64,000 bases of DNA from an uncultured Pirellulaceae bacterium (GTDB taxonomy: Bacteria; Planctomycetota; Planctomycetia; Pirellulales; Pirellulaceae), in NCBI GenBank assembly GCA_938083195.1, contig CALKCK010000020.1, positions 62,001 to 126,000 of the forward strand, read 5' to 3'. The notes under the pieces were generated by a model. The model saw only the letters and a list, made by a program, of their open reading frames with translations, ran no database searches and had not been told where the DNA came from. The position numbers and the translations under genes are program-made. Below are positions 8,649-17,439 of this stretch, in pieces; within the stretch, counting starts at the first letter, position 1; each line of letters starts with the position of its first letter.

Positions 8649-9875
8649 ATGAAAACAACTACGATTGGCATCTTGTTCACCGTGTTAAGTCTAATCACTT
8701 TTTTCGCCAAACCACTTTTCATTAACGAACCCGTTCCGGAGATGCTTCCCGATGTCGGTACGAAGATTCAACTGGTGGTGTGCAGTGCCACCAGTGCTCG
8801 GAGATCCTCCCTTCGAAACACTGAGCTTGTTAACAACATTGTTAACGGTCTCGACGACGACGTTCACGTCATGTTGCTTGTCAACGATCGCGCGGCATTT
8901 AAAGATTCGTCAAACAACGGCCGAGTCACCTTTGTCGAAATCCCCACCGAAAGCGACATTACAATTTGGCCTCAGGACCCATTCGTTGTTGTCAACGACA
9001 AAGAAAATACCAAGCTGATCACGCCGGGTCTTTTCAAGCGAAAAGACGATCGCTTAATGGCAACACAACTTTCGACCATTCTTGGTATCGAAGTCGTTCA
9101 ATCCGAACTACTTTTTGAAGGAGGAAATATTGTCTGTGGTGAATCGGAAGTATTCATTGGCTTCGACACGCTTGACATCAATTCTCGCGTTTTTGAGACA
9201 TCGATCAAAGAAATGGAAAAGCGTTTTTCTAAGCTCTTTGGGCGAACGGTCGTCACGATTGGGAATCAATCCCAGGAAATTGGCCACATCGATCTAATCG
9301 TCACTCCACTTTCTAACAATCGAATCGCGGTTGCTGACAGTCGGCAAGGAGCAGAGGTTGCGAATCGGACTCTTACCCAATCGCCAGATCGCATCACCCG
9401 ATTCGAACGAAATTGCGAAAGAGGATTCTTTGGGAATCCAACCATCAACGCCTTGGTCGACTTGGAAGGAAATTCAATTGACTGCCCTAAGGTCGTTGGA
9501 CAAACCAAAACAGCCATTAGCGACAGTCGCAATCTTGCCGATGCACTCGATAAAATAGCGATACAGCTCTCAGAACAGGGTTACGATGTCATCCGGATTC
9601 CCGCTCTCATCCCCAACCAGTCACCCGAATCCGAAACCGACGAAAACCCAATCCTTGCCTTCCCGTTTATGTCTTACAACAATGTTTTGACCGAAACCGT
9701 CGCCAATCGATCAATTGTTTATCTACCACAATACGGAATTGCCGAACTCGATTCCGCAGCGATTCAATGTTGGGAAGGAAATGGTTTTGAAGTTCGCCCC
9801 ATTGAGGGTTTCCAAACAAGTGCGATGTACGGCGGCGCTCTCCGCTGTTGCACCAAAGTCTTGCTCCGCGAATGA
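8649..9875 (+). CDS. Membrane-anchored or exported pentein-fold (agmatine/arginine deiminase-like) protein
   Basis: I chose the ATG at 8649 (GAGGA about 9 nt upstream) over the in-frame start at 8625. The 408-residue product begins with a signal or anchor segment (IGILFTVLSLITFFAKPLF). Three motifs spaced as in the pentein/guanidino-group-modifying superfamily follow: WPQDPFVV (where agmatine deiminase has WxRD), FEGGNIV, and GHIDLIVTPL (the HxD position). The C-terminus YGGALRCCT (Cys400/Cys401) corresponds to the catalytic Cys segment. The enzyme probably acts on a guanidino-type or related substrate outside the cytoplasm, but the Arg-to-Gln change in the first motif means substrate and activity are uncertain. 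It converges with the next gene with 5 bp between stops. Confidence 0.6.
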   Translation: MKTTTIGILFTVLSLITFFAKPLFINEPVPEMLPDVGTKIQLVVCSATSARRSSLRNTELVNNIVNGLDDDVHVMLLVNDRAAFKDSSNNGRVTFVEIPTESDITIWPQDPFVVVNDKENTKLITPGLFKRKDDRLMATQLSTILGIEVVQSELLFEGGNIVCGESEVFIGFDTLDINSRVFETSIKEMEKRFSKLFGRTVVTIGNQSQEIGHIDLIVTPLSNNRIAVADSRQGAEVANRTLTQSPDRITRFERNCERGFFGNPTINALVDLEGNSIDCPKVVGQTKTAISDSRNLADALDKIAIQLSEQGYDVIRIPALIPNQSPESETDENPILAFPFMSYNNVLTETVANRSIVYLPQYGIAELDSAAIQCWEGNGFEVRPIEGFQTSAMYGGALRCCTKVLLRE

Positions 9876-9880
9876 CCAAT

Positions 9881-11221
9881 TCAAGAGGCTATGCTAACCG
9901 GACCGTCAGCTAGAATTTGCTTATAAAAATCTACTTGCTTTTGGGATTGAGCATTCTTTTCAAACTCCTGCTCCATCATTTCTCGTCCGCGAGCGCCCAT
10001 CTCCTCTCGCTCCTCCACGTGCTCAACTAGCCATCCAATCTGCTTAGAAAGATCCGCCGAATCCCCTACTTCAGCCAGCAACCCGGTTTCGCCTGGACGA
10101 ACATACTCAGGAATTCCGCCGGCATTAAACCCTACCACGGGCGTCCCGCAGGCCAGTGCTTCCAGTCCGACTTGCGGCTGGTTATCTTCCAATGAGGGAA
10201 CGACCACAATATCCGCGGCTGAGTAAATAAGCGACTGCCTCTCCAGCGAATCAACGTATCCAAGTTGATGAATGAGCGGCAAGTCATCGGAAACCTCCAA
10301 AGTCCCAGATCCAAACATCAAGCACTCAACGTTTAGTTTATCTTCTAAATCCATCAACGCAGGCAACAAGTGTTGAACCCCTTTTCGTTGGCAAGTGATA
10401 TCTTCAGCGCCGAAGGCGATCAATGTTTTTTCGCCCGTTACCCCCAACTCTCTCCGGGCCTGCTGTTTGGAAACAGACTGAAACAGGTCGAGGTCGAGCC
10501 CGTAATGGAGTGTGTCGAACGTCGTACCTACCGGCCAAATGTCACTTTGCTTTGCCAAGTCACCAAGCCACTGGCTAGGAGTGATGACATGAATTGACTT
10601 TCCCGCTAAAGCCCGACGTTTTGTCCGAAAACTGTAATCAGAGACATCGCCCGCCTGCCGGTTCTCCACTTGCGGACAAGATCCACATCCAGTCGAAAAT
10701 CGCTCACAACCACCTGAATAATGACATCCACCAGTGAAAGCGTTCATATCATGCAACGTCCAAACCAAAGGGACGCTGTCAGGAATTGACTTAAAAAAAG
10801 AATCATAATCCGCGAAAAACGACATCCAATGCAGGTGAACCACATCAGCATCGATCGCAGGCCAATCAAGCCACGTCGACTCAGGCAAATCCGCCATCGA
10901 AAACGTCTCCAAGCCGTTTTGGCGACCAGCAATATGCCCATCGTATAAACGGTGTATCGTTTTTTCACGGCGCCGCGTTAACCGCTTGTCGATCGCCCCA
11001 AAAAAACCAGAGCGTGGGCGTGGCGGACGAAATTCTACGCAATGGAAACTATCATCAAGCTGAAGCAGTTTATCATTGAGACGGTAGTAAAAATTGCTTT
11101 CCACGTTCCGCTGAATCAATTGCTCGTGTAACCGCTTTGCTGCAGTCGCCGCGCCACCGTATGGGAACGTATTGAATTGCGCAATTTTCAAAATCGTGTT
11201 GTCTTCTCTAAAAGGAGCCAA
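9881..11221 (-). CDS. Glycosyltransferase family 4-type (GT-B) enzyme
   Basis: The 446-residue protein has a GT-B fold. The N-terminal domain opens with KIAQFNTFPYGGAATAAKRL, the usual acceptor-side glycine loop, and contains the VWTLHDMNAFTGGCHYSGGC segment, typical of GT4 proteins, with several Cys. The C-terminal domain carries PSLEDNQPQVGLEALACGTPVV and GIPEYV, the nucleotide-sugar (EX7E) motif. It should add a sugar to a polysaccharide or glycolipid at the inner face of the membrane. It is transcribed 19 nt after the neighbouring glycosyltransferase-like gene, so the two form an operon. Confidence 0.88.
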   Translation of the reverse strand: MAPFREDNTILKIAQFNTFPYGGAATAAKRLHEQLIQRNVESNFYYRLNDKLLQLDDSFHCVEFRPPRPRSGFFGAIDKRLTRRREKTIHRLYDGHIAGRQNGLETFSMADLPESTWLDWPAIDADVVHLHWMSFFADYDSFFKSIPDSVPLVWTLHDMNAFTGGCHYSGGCERFSTGCGSCPQVENRQAGDVSDYSFRTKRRALAGKSIHVITPSQWLGDLAKQSDIWPVGTTFDTLHYGLDLDLFQSVSKQQARRELGVTGEKTLIAFGAEDITCQRKGVQHLLPALMDLEDKLNVECLMFGSGTLEVSDDLPLIHQLGYVDSLERQSLIYSAADIVVVPSLEDNQPQVGLEALACGTPVVGFNAGGIPEYVRPGETGLLAEVGDSADLSKQIGWLVEHVEEREEMGARGREMMEQEFEKNAQSQKQVDFYKQILADGPVSIAS

Positions 11222-11240
11222 GCATCCCAGACCAACTTAC

Positions 11241-12152
11241 TTAAGCCGCTCGACCATTGGGCTGGTAAAACATCTTGGGATTTTCAGATTCGAATTTCTG
11301 TTTTGCTAAAAACATATTTTCCAGCATTGCCCGGTGACCCTTGCGAACAAACTGAACTCGCAATTTTCGTTTAGCCGTCTCAATTTTATTTAACATCGAA
11401 TGCCAGCTACGTTGCTCCAATTCCTGCGCCGTCAATGGCTTCAGACATTGTCCAATGAAAGCGTCCTTTTCCTGCATGAACCCATGCAGTAATACCTTAT
11501 TGGAATCTGCAACATCTCGACGCACTCTACCCAAAGTCGAAAATGAAATCTGCTGTGTGAAACGCGCTCGATTTAACTGTTTGGCATACTGATAGACGGC
11601 CATATCAAAAACGCCTTGACGAGCCTCATCCGGCATTTGATTCGCAAAATCCATCGAATAACAGGCACCACCATTGATGTGCGGATGAAGAATCAACTTT
11701 CGCTTTTTTAGCAGTCGGTGCTTGTAAACTTCGGGGACGAAACACCCCATCATCACTGGCACTTCGCCTCCCGAATACCATTCTTCAGACAACCGGTCGA
11801 GCCAATCCGGCTTTACCGGAGCCATGTCCGACTCCAACCACAAACTGAATCCATCATTTCCTTCGTAATTCTTGCTAATGTACTCCATGCAGTCCCAAAA
11901 CATCGCTCCCGGACCTTCGGGATAACCAAAAATTTGCGTCGGACAAGCGAACGCAATTGTCGTTCCCAATTCCGAAAACGCTGCTACAAGCTCCTCACTC
12001 GTCTCGGTCCGAGGGCTCGAAGCAAGTAAGAAATCACACGACACATTAGGTGTCGGAAACGATTTCATTCGCTCCGCAATGGCAAGATACCGGTCTACTT
12101 CTTCCTGACAAAAGTACGGAAGAATTACAATGTGCTTCTTTTTTTTCTGCAT
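11241..12152 (-). CDS. Putative GT-A-type glycosyltransferase
   Basis: The 303-residue protein starts MQKKKKHIVILPYF and has no signal peptide. Its arrangement resembles a nucleotide-diphospho-sugar transferase fold: a first strand VILPYF, a central acidic motif SLWLESDMAPVKPDWLDRL that could serve as the metal-binding DxD equivalent, and HPHINGGACYSMDF, similar to the acceptor-site segment of GT-A enzymes. The closest named family is not clear to me. It lies first in an operon with the GT4 gene and is divergent from another glycosyltransferase, which supports a role in surface glycan synthesis. Confidence 0.55.
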   Translation of the reverse strand: MQKKKKHIVILPYFCQEEVDRYLAIAERMKSFPTPNVSCDFLLASSPRTETSEELVAAFSELGTTIAFACPTQIFGYPEGPGAMFWDCMEYISKNYEGNDGFSLWLESDMAPVKPDWLDRLSEEWYSGGEVPVMMGCFVPEVYKHRLLKKRKLILHPHINGGACYSMDFANQMPDEARQGVFDMAVYQYAKQLNRARFTQQISFSTLGRVRRDVADSNKVLLHGFMQEKDAFIGQCLKPLTAQELEQRSWHSMLNKIETAKRKLRVQFVRKGHRAMLENMFLAKQKFESENPKMFYQPNGRAA

Positions 12153-12306
12153 AAAACCAGCAACTATCGAGGGGATGAATCGTTCGTTGCTATGTTCTAT
12201 TTTATCTTCCGGAAAACAGTCAATTCCAATCGCGAGCCAACAGCTAGCAGTTTCTTAGGCGACACTGGGATGTCAACGACGAGCACCACCTTTTCCCCTC
12301 GTTTCT

Positions 12307-14289
12307 GTGCTGTTTGGAATTGACTTCAATTTGCCACTCGAATTAGATTTACGCAAGAAGAGTGAGGAAACCGTTGAGAGCAAGACGCTTTCAGAGAATG
12401 CCGAAGGGATCACCGTGGCTAATTTTTACCTAATTGACCACTCGCTGCGAACGCAGGGAGGACACCATTTCGATTATGTTCGCTGTCTCGCCGAAGTTTC
12501 CCAGGAGAATGGTTTCACGACTCAAATCGGCACTCATCTCAACTTCGCTAAAATGCGTTTTGAGTTAGATAATGAGCTAAACCAGTTAGGTTCAGTCCGA
12601 AGCGTTTTTCGTGACACAACCTATCAAGCAGACAGCTATCTGTCAGGACTTCAACATTTAACCCGGGGCAAATCTCACCAACTCATAACTGATTCTCCCC
12701 CCGCCCTGAACCAACGCGTGAGGCACTCCTTTAAAAAACATCGACATCATCGGCGCAGGGAAAAATTTGTTTGCCGTTTTGCCCAGGACTGCGAACGTTT
12801 CTTTGAGGGCAATACCCATCGACTCGGAGATCACGCGTTCCTGACAACTATCTCTGAATTAGAGCTAATGGGTCTCGCTGTTTACCTCGCCAATCACCCC
12901 GAGACCATCAAAACCCAATGGCACCTTCAATTCCACTACAATCTGTTTGAAGGCCGAACGCCAGAATATGAATCACAATCAAACGTGGCCAAAGCAGTTC
13001 GGGCTTGCTGCGTCGCCGCACTTTCTCGCCTCTCATCTCATTCAATTCATTTATACACAACGTCCAACACCCTCGCGGACCAATACAATCAACTCGAAAT
13101 TGGCCAGTTCAAATCGCTTCCCTATCCAGTAGCGCCTGCTTTTAGAAGACCATCTGAACCCGAGACAATCCGCTTCACCCCAAACGCTACTGAAACGCGA
13201 TCGGAGTCCACGTTACCGGTTCCCATCAAAATCACATGCCCAGGTGAAATGAGGCGAGAAAAAGGTCAAGGCTCCTATTTACAGTCCTTGATTGACAGCA
13301 TTTCAAAAGACCTCTTAGCAACCGGATTAGTCAATATCGCGGTTCAACGTCCCAAGAAAAAATGGCTCTCTACGAAGCAAAAGATTGAGCTCCAAGCTCC
13401 GGATGTTTTATGCAACAACGCCGTTTCTCAACCCTCAATTAAGTATTACTCACATCCGTTGCCGGACCAACAATACGTTGATCTCATCAAGACCAGCGAC
13501 TGCGGCTTGCTTTTTTACGACAGCCGCGCCTACTACAGTCGCCGCGCCGGTGTTTTAGGTGAATTACTCTCATGTGGAAAGCCTGTAATTGTTCCCGCCG
13601 GGAGTTGGTTAGCCGAACAAATAGCCGAACCAATTTTCGAACACGGTGACCAATTGATCCGCCATTTCAAATCCGCTCGGACGATTGGGACGCGAGAATT
13701 TGAGTGGGCGTCAGCCAACGTACCTTTACCGGGAAACGTTCTTTCGTTTGATCAAAACAAGCACCCTTTTGAATTCTCAGTCGACAGAGAGGCTGAAGAG
13801 AATTTGATGATCCTAGAATTCGACTGGCATTGGCCGGAAGCTCCCGGCACCTTTTGCCGAGTCGAAGTTACCCAACGCGACTGTACTGGCAATATTTTAT
13901 TGAAGACGAGCCGGGTAGTTGGCCATCGCAGGAACAATAAAAAATCCAACGCTATTTTTGAAATCAACCCTGACACCGCAGTGGTTGATTACAATCTGTC
14001 TAACGCATTCCACAAATCGACGGCCAGCATTCGACGCGCTCAAATAAGAACCATCAAGTTAGATCCATCCGATAAGACACAGCCCGTAGGGGCAGTCGGG
14101 ATTATTGCATCCGACGAAGCTGATTTAGCTAATTCTGTTCGCGAAATGGTGACCCACTATGATCACTATCGCGACTCAGCCATGCAATTTTCAAAACAAT
14201 GGAGAGCCAGCCACGAGCCGCAGGCAACCCTTGACTTTCTGGTTTGCACATATCAACAGAGTAATTCAGTGTCTCGCGAATTCGCTTAA
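12307..14289 (+). CDS. Glycosyltransferase-like (GT-B) protein with an inserted beta-rich module
   Basis: The 660-residue frame starts with GTG at 12307. A GTG at 12415, preceded by GAAGGGAT, would give a neater N-terminus (VANFYLIDHSLRTQGGHHFDYV) and is a serious alternative. Residues near 315-345 (KITCPGEMRREKGQ) and 400-430 (LLFYDSRAYYSRRAGVLGEL, then SCGKPVIVP) match GT-B glycosyltransferases. Before the final helix (MVTHYDHYRDSAMQFSKQWR), which normally follows the sugar-binding motif directly, about 150 residues of strand-rich sequence are inserted. Possible roles are capsule or O-glycan synthesis. It is followed by galE after 77 nt in the same direction. Confidence 0.65.
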   Translation: MLFGIDFNLPLELDLRKKSEETVESKTLSENAEGITVANFYLIDHSLRTQGGHHFDYVRCLAEVSQENGFTTQIGTHLNFAKMRFELDNELNQLGSVRSVFRDTTYQADSYLSGLQHLTRGKSHQLITDSPPALNQRVRHSFKKHRHHRRREKFVCRFAQDCERFFEGNTHRLGDHAFLTTISELELMGLAVYLANHPETIKTQWHLQFHYNLFEGRTPEYESQSNVAKAVRACCVAALSRLSSHSIHLYTTSNTLADQYNQLEIGQFKSLPYPVAPAFRRPSEPETIRFTPNATETRSESTLPVPIKITCPGEMRREKGQGSYLQSLIDSISKDLLATGLVNIAVQRPKKKWLSTKQKIELQAPDVLCNNAVSQPSIKYYSHPLPDQQYVDLIKTSDCGLLFYDSRAYYSRRAGVLGELLSCGKPVIVPAGSWLAEQIAEPIFEHGDQLIRHFKSARTIGTREFEWASANVPLPGNVLSFDQNKHPFEFSVDREAEENLMILEFDWHWPEAPGTFCRVEVTQRDCTGNILLKTSRVVGHRRNNKKSNAIFEINPDTAVVDYNLSNAFHKSTASIRRAQIRTIKLDPSDKTQPVGAVGIIASDEADLANSVREMVTHYDHYRDSAMQFSKQWRASHEPQATLDFLVCTYQQSNSVSREFA

Positions 14290-14366
14290 AACGAAAACCC
14301 ACACTGGCCTTCCTTACCGATTCGTCGCTACACGACTTAAATACTATTACGGAAATAACTAGCTCG

Positions 14367-15362
14367 ATGAATATTTTAGTCATTGGTGGAGCGGGATACA
14401 TTGGATCTCACATGGTCCGCCAGCTCGATCGAGCAGGACACAATGTTGTTATTCTCGATAATTTGTCGACAGGGTTTGCCGAAGCCGTAACCGCCGGCAA
14501 ATTGATTATTGGAGACATGCAGGATCGCGACCTAGTTGAACAACTCCTTGGCGACCACCAAATCGAATCCGTTATGCATTTCGCTGCTTGCGCTTTAGTT
14601 GGCGAATCCGTCATCAAGCCAGCTAAATATTACCAAAACAATGTTCTTGCCACGCTTGAACTCCTGGAGGCTATGCGACATTGCGACGTAAAGAAAATTG
14701 TTTTCTCAAGTACCTGCGCTACGTATGGCCAACCCCAAGTGGTCCCAATTACTGAAAATGAAAAACAAGAACCAGTTAACCCCTACGGATTCACTAAGCT
14801 AGTGATCGAGCGAGCTCTCCAAGATTATTCACAAGCCTACGGCTTAAACTTCGCCGCGCTTCGGTACTTCAATGCTGCCGGGGCGTCTCCCGATGGCGGC
14901 ATTGGTGAAGACCACCAACCCGAATCACACCTCATTCCAATCGTCCTTCAGGTCGCCCTTGCTCAAAGAGAGAAAATCACTATTTTCGGAGACGACTGGG
15001 AAACACCCGATGGCACTTGTGTTCGTGATTACATTCACGTCGACGACTTGTGCAAAGCACATTTACTCGCACTCGAGCGCTTAGATTCGGGAACCAATTT
15101 GAAGCTTAACCTTGGGACTGGAAACGGGTGCAGCGTTCGGCAAATCATTGAATCCTGCCGGGAGGTGACCAACTGCGACATCGTGGAGGTCGTTGGCGAC
15201 CGCAGACCAGGAGATCCACCAAAATTGATTGCAGATCCCTCACTGGCAAATACTGTGCTTGGCTGGGAACCCCAATACCAGTCGCCTAAGGCAATTATTG
15301 AAACCGCCTGGGCATGGCATCAAACGCACCCATACGGGTACACCAACCGCATCGCAAAATGA
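14367..15362 (+). CDS. galE: UDP-glucose 4-epimerase
   Basis: GalE interconverts UDP-glucose and UDP-galactose using bound NAD. The 331-residue protein has the Rossmann motif GGAGYIGSH at residues 7-15, the SSTCATYG segment near 114-121, and the catalytic YxxxK pair Tyr140/Lys144. The substrate-binding ALRYFNAAGA and the C-terminal RRPGDPPKLIAD are typical. It ends the small glycan cluster and probably feeds UDP-galactose to the adjacent glycosyltransferases. Confidence 0.95.
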   Translation: MNILVIGGAGYIGSHMVRQLDRAGHNVVILDNLSTGFAEAVTAGKLIIGDMQDRDLVEQLLGDHQIESVMHFAACALVGESVIKPAKYYQNNVLATLELLEAMRHCDVKKIVFSSTCATYGQPQVVPITENEKQEPVNPYGFTKLVIERALQDYSQAYGLNFAALRYFNAAGASPDGGIGEDHQPESHLIPIVLQVALAQREKITIFGDDWETPDGTCVRDYIHVDDLCKAHLLALERLDSGTNLKLNLGTGNGCSVRQIIESCREVTNCDIVEVVGDRRPGDPPKLIADPSLANTVLGWEPQYQSPKAIIETAWAWHQTHPYGYTNRIAK

Positions 15363-15430
15363 TTCCATTTGGTTTGCCGCGAGTACAACCATAACCTAGA
15401 GGAACCTCAAAGAGCGCTTCAAAAATCGCT

Positions 15431-16495
15431 TCAACCAAGCAACCAAAAAGCCCCGGCCAAAATGACGACGCCGATCAAGATTGCAATAATGTTCTGAATC
15501 ATTCGCCGCCGGCTTTTTTCTTTGTCGCTACTCGCGACCAGCGAGACCTGCTCACCCGCGTGACTGACCCGAACGACTCGATTGTCAACTTGTTTAGTTC
15601 CACCATCGCCGTCAGGCAGCAAAACCTTAAACTCACTCTCCTCGCGACTCATTTTTAAACGAGATGGGTCAAGCACGTCAAAACGCGGGGGAAGTAAATG
15701 ATCAATGGACGCGCGCGTTTCCTCTTTTTCTAAAACAGCAACCACCGGAGAGGTATCCACGGGAACCGAAGCACTATGAACTTGAGCAACCGTCGCCAAA
15801 CCGTCTAATTCTGCCTCAAGCCGCTCATTGGTTACGGTATCGGCAACCGTTGAAACATTCTTATCTAAGTAGTCCTGAGCAGGTGGCTCGCTTCGATTTA
15901 GATCAACCGAATGCGTTTTTGCGACGCGTTTCTTTTTCGGAGGAATCAAATCTGAACTACCGATTGCTTCGGTACCGTCGTTCTTGCCCGCGCTCTTAGG
16001 TGGCGAAAGATTCTTGTCAGGAGAAACTTCCGGGTCGTTTCGGCGGCGTACCACTACCGGCGATTCGTCGGCGTCACCACCGGTCTCAATTGGTTTAATT
16101 TTTGAAAACTTTTTTCGATACTTCGCTTTAGTCGATTTAACCTTCGAGCTCGACTTCCAACGAGTCTTCTTACTCTTAATTTCAAAGTCAAGTTCTGGAG
16201 GTTGCGGAACTGCTGAGTTTTCGCCCCCGTTCAATCCAATCTCAACGGGCGCTTGACAGTGAGGACAACCTACCGCCTGCCCAAACATATCAGGCGTGAC
16301 CCCGAACTGCCCTGTGCAGTTGCTACAGGTATGAATCTGCTGTGCCTGCTCCACCGGTTCAGGCTGAGCAAAAGTGTCGGCGGGAATTTCGATTGGCTGA
16401 GCGCACGACGGGCATGCAACCACCTGTCCAGCCTGCGTTTCCGCAACCTGAAACGGCTGTTGACAACTCGGACAACCTAAAGCCTGGAGTTTCAT
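15431..16495 (-). CDS. Tail-anchored protein with two N-terminal zinc-ribbon motifs
   Basis: The 354-residue protein begins with two zinc ribbons, each made of two CxxC pairs: Cys8/11 with Cys28/31 and Cys57/60 with Cys77/80. A long hydrophilic, lysine- and acid-rich linker follows (residues about 100-325) that looks disordered. The protein ends in one hydrophobic helix (IIAILIGVVILAGAFWLLG) preceded by basic residues, so it should be anchored by its C-terminus with the ribbons in the cytoplasm. The function is unknown; proteins of this shape are common in planctomycetes. Confidence 0.65.
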   Translation of the reverse strand: MKLQALGCPSCQQPFQVAETQAGQVVACPSCAQPIEIPADTFAQPEPVEQAQQIHTCSNCTGQFGVTPDMFGQAVGCPHCQAPVEIGLNGGENSAVPQPPELDFEIKSKKTRWKSSSKVKSTKAKYRKKFSKIKPIETGGDADESPVVVRRRNDPEVSPDKNLSPPKSAGKNDGTEAIGSSDLIPPKKKRVAKTHSVDLNRSEPPAQDYLDKNVSTVADTVTNERLEAELDGLATVAQVHSASVPVDTSPVVAVLEKEETRASIDHLLPPRFDVLDPSRLKMSREESEFKVLLPDGDGGTKQVDNRVVRVSHAGEQVSLVASSDKEKSRRRMIQNIIAILIGVVILAGAFWLLG

Positions 16496-16621
16496 ATCTC
16501 GAAATCCGCCAAAATCTCAACCAATTAACGCTATCATCTTAACAGTTTCTTCGGCGATAATGAAAACCAGAATGACCGGTTGATTCAATCGCAGGCAAAA
16601 TAATACCCCGAAAGATCAGAT

Positions 16622-17251
16622 TCAATGCAATGTATTAAAAATTCGGTCACCAGCGTCCCCTAATCCGGGCACGATAAAATTGTTTTCATTTAGCTTCTGA
16701 TCGACAACACAGGCATGAATTTCCACATCTGGAAACTCGGCATTAACCTTTTGAATTCCTTCCGGTGCCGCAATAATCGACAGAAGTTTAACCTTTGAGA
16801 CTCCCCAGTCCTGCATTTGCTGACAGGCGAGTGTCGCGGATCCTCCCGTGGCCAACATAGGATCCAAAATCAAAGCAACATCCACTGGAGCAGAAGCTGG
16901 TAATTTACTGTAATAATGCACAGGCAGTGCAGTTTGCTCATCTCGATAAAGCCCCAAGTGCCAAACCTCAGCTTCCGGAATCAACCCCAGCACAGGCTGG
17001 ACCATTGAGATCCCCGCCCGCATAATCGGAATCAAACCCACACGACCCGAAATCACCGAGCCCTGCATGTTTTCAAGGGGTGTCTCAATCGTAGTTTGGG
17101 CGATTGGGAAATCCGCGGAAGCAAAATAAGCTAAAATCTTTGAGAGCTCAGCAATCGAATGGCGGAACGCTGCAGGCGGTGTCTGCTTTTTTCTCAAATT
17201 TGTCAAATGACAATCGACTAATGGATGATCAAGTACTCGGGTCTTACTCAT
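16622..17251 (-). CDS. upp: Uracil phosphoribosyltransferase
   Basis: The enzyme makes UMP from uracil and PRPP in pyrimidine salvage. I chose the ATG at 17251, preceded by GGGAG 7 nt away, which gives 209 residues as expected for the family; the longer frame to 17305 adds 18 residues without a good ribosome site. The PRPP loop LDPMLATGGSA is present, as are IPIMRAGISMVQP and the C-terminal GLGDAGDRIFNT that closes over uracil. It stands alone. Confidence 0.95.
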   Translation of the reverse strand: MSKTRVLDHPLVDCHLTNLRKKQTPPAAFRHSIAELSKILAYFASADFPIAQTTIETPLENMQGSVISGRVGLIPIMRAGISMVQPVLGLIPEAEVWHLGLYRDEQTALPVHYYSKLPASAPVDVALILDPMLATGGSATLACQQMQDWGVSKVKLLSIIAAPEGIQKVNAEFPDVEIHACVVDQKLNENNFIVPGLGDAGDRIFNTLH

Positions 17252-17370
17252 TACTACGCTCCCAAACAACGACTCGCTGATGCGAAAATTCCTAGCTAGA
17301 ATCATAAACCCATACCGAGAATCCTAAAACCCGTCCCAAGGGAGATAAGGTCCCGAAAGCCAACGGAAGC

Positions 17371-17408
17371 TTGATAAATTACGGCTTGATAAATTACGGC
17401 TTGATAAA
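17371..17408. repeat. 15-bp tandem repeat upstream of the lipoprotein signal peptidase gene
   Basis: The unit TTGATAAATTACGGC is present twice (17371-17385 and 17386-17400), followed by a partial third copy TTGATAAA (17401-17408). It ends 31 bp before the start codon at 17440 and so lies within the probable promoter or leader. Confidence 0.85.
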
Positions 17409-17439
17409 CGTAGAAGTTAAAAATTAAACCAGGAACTTG

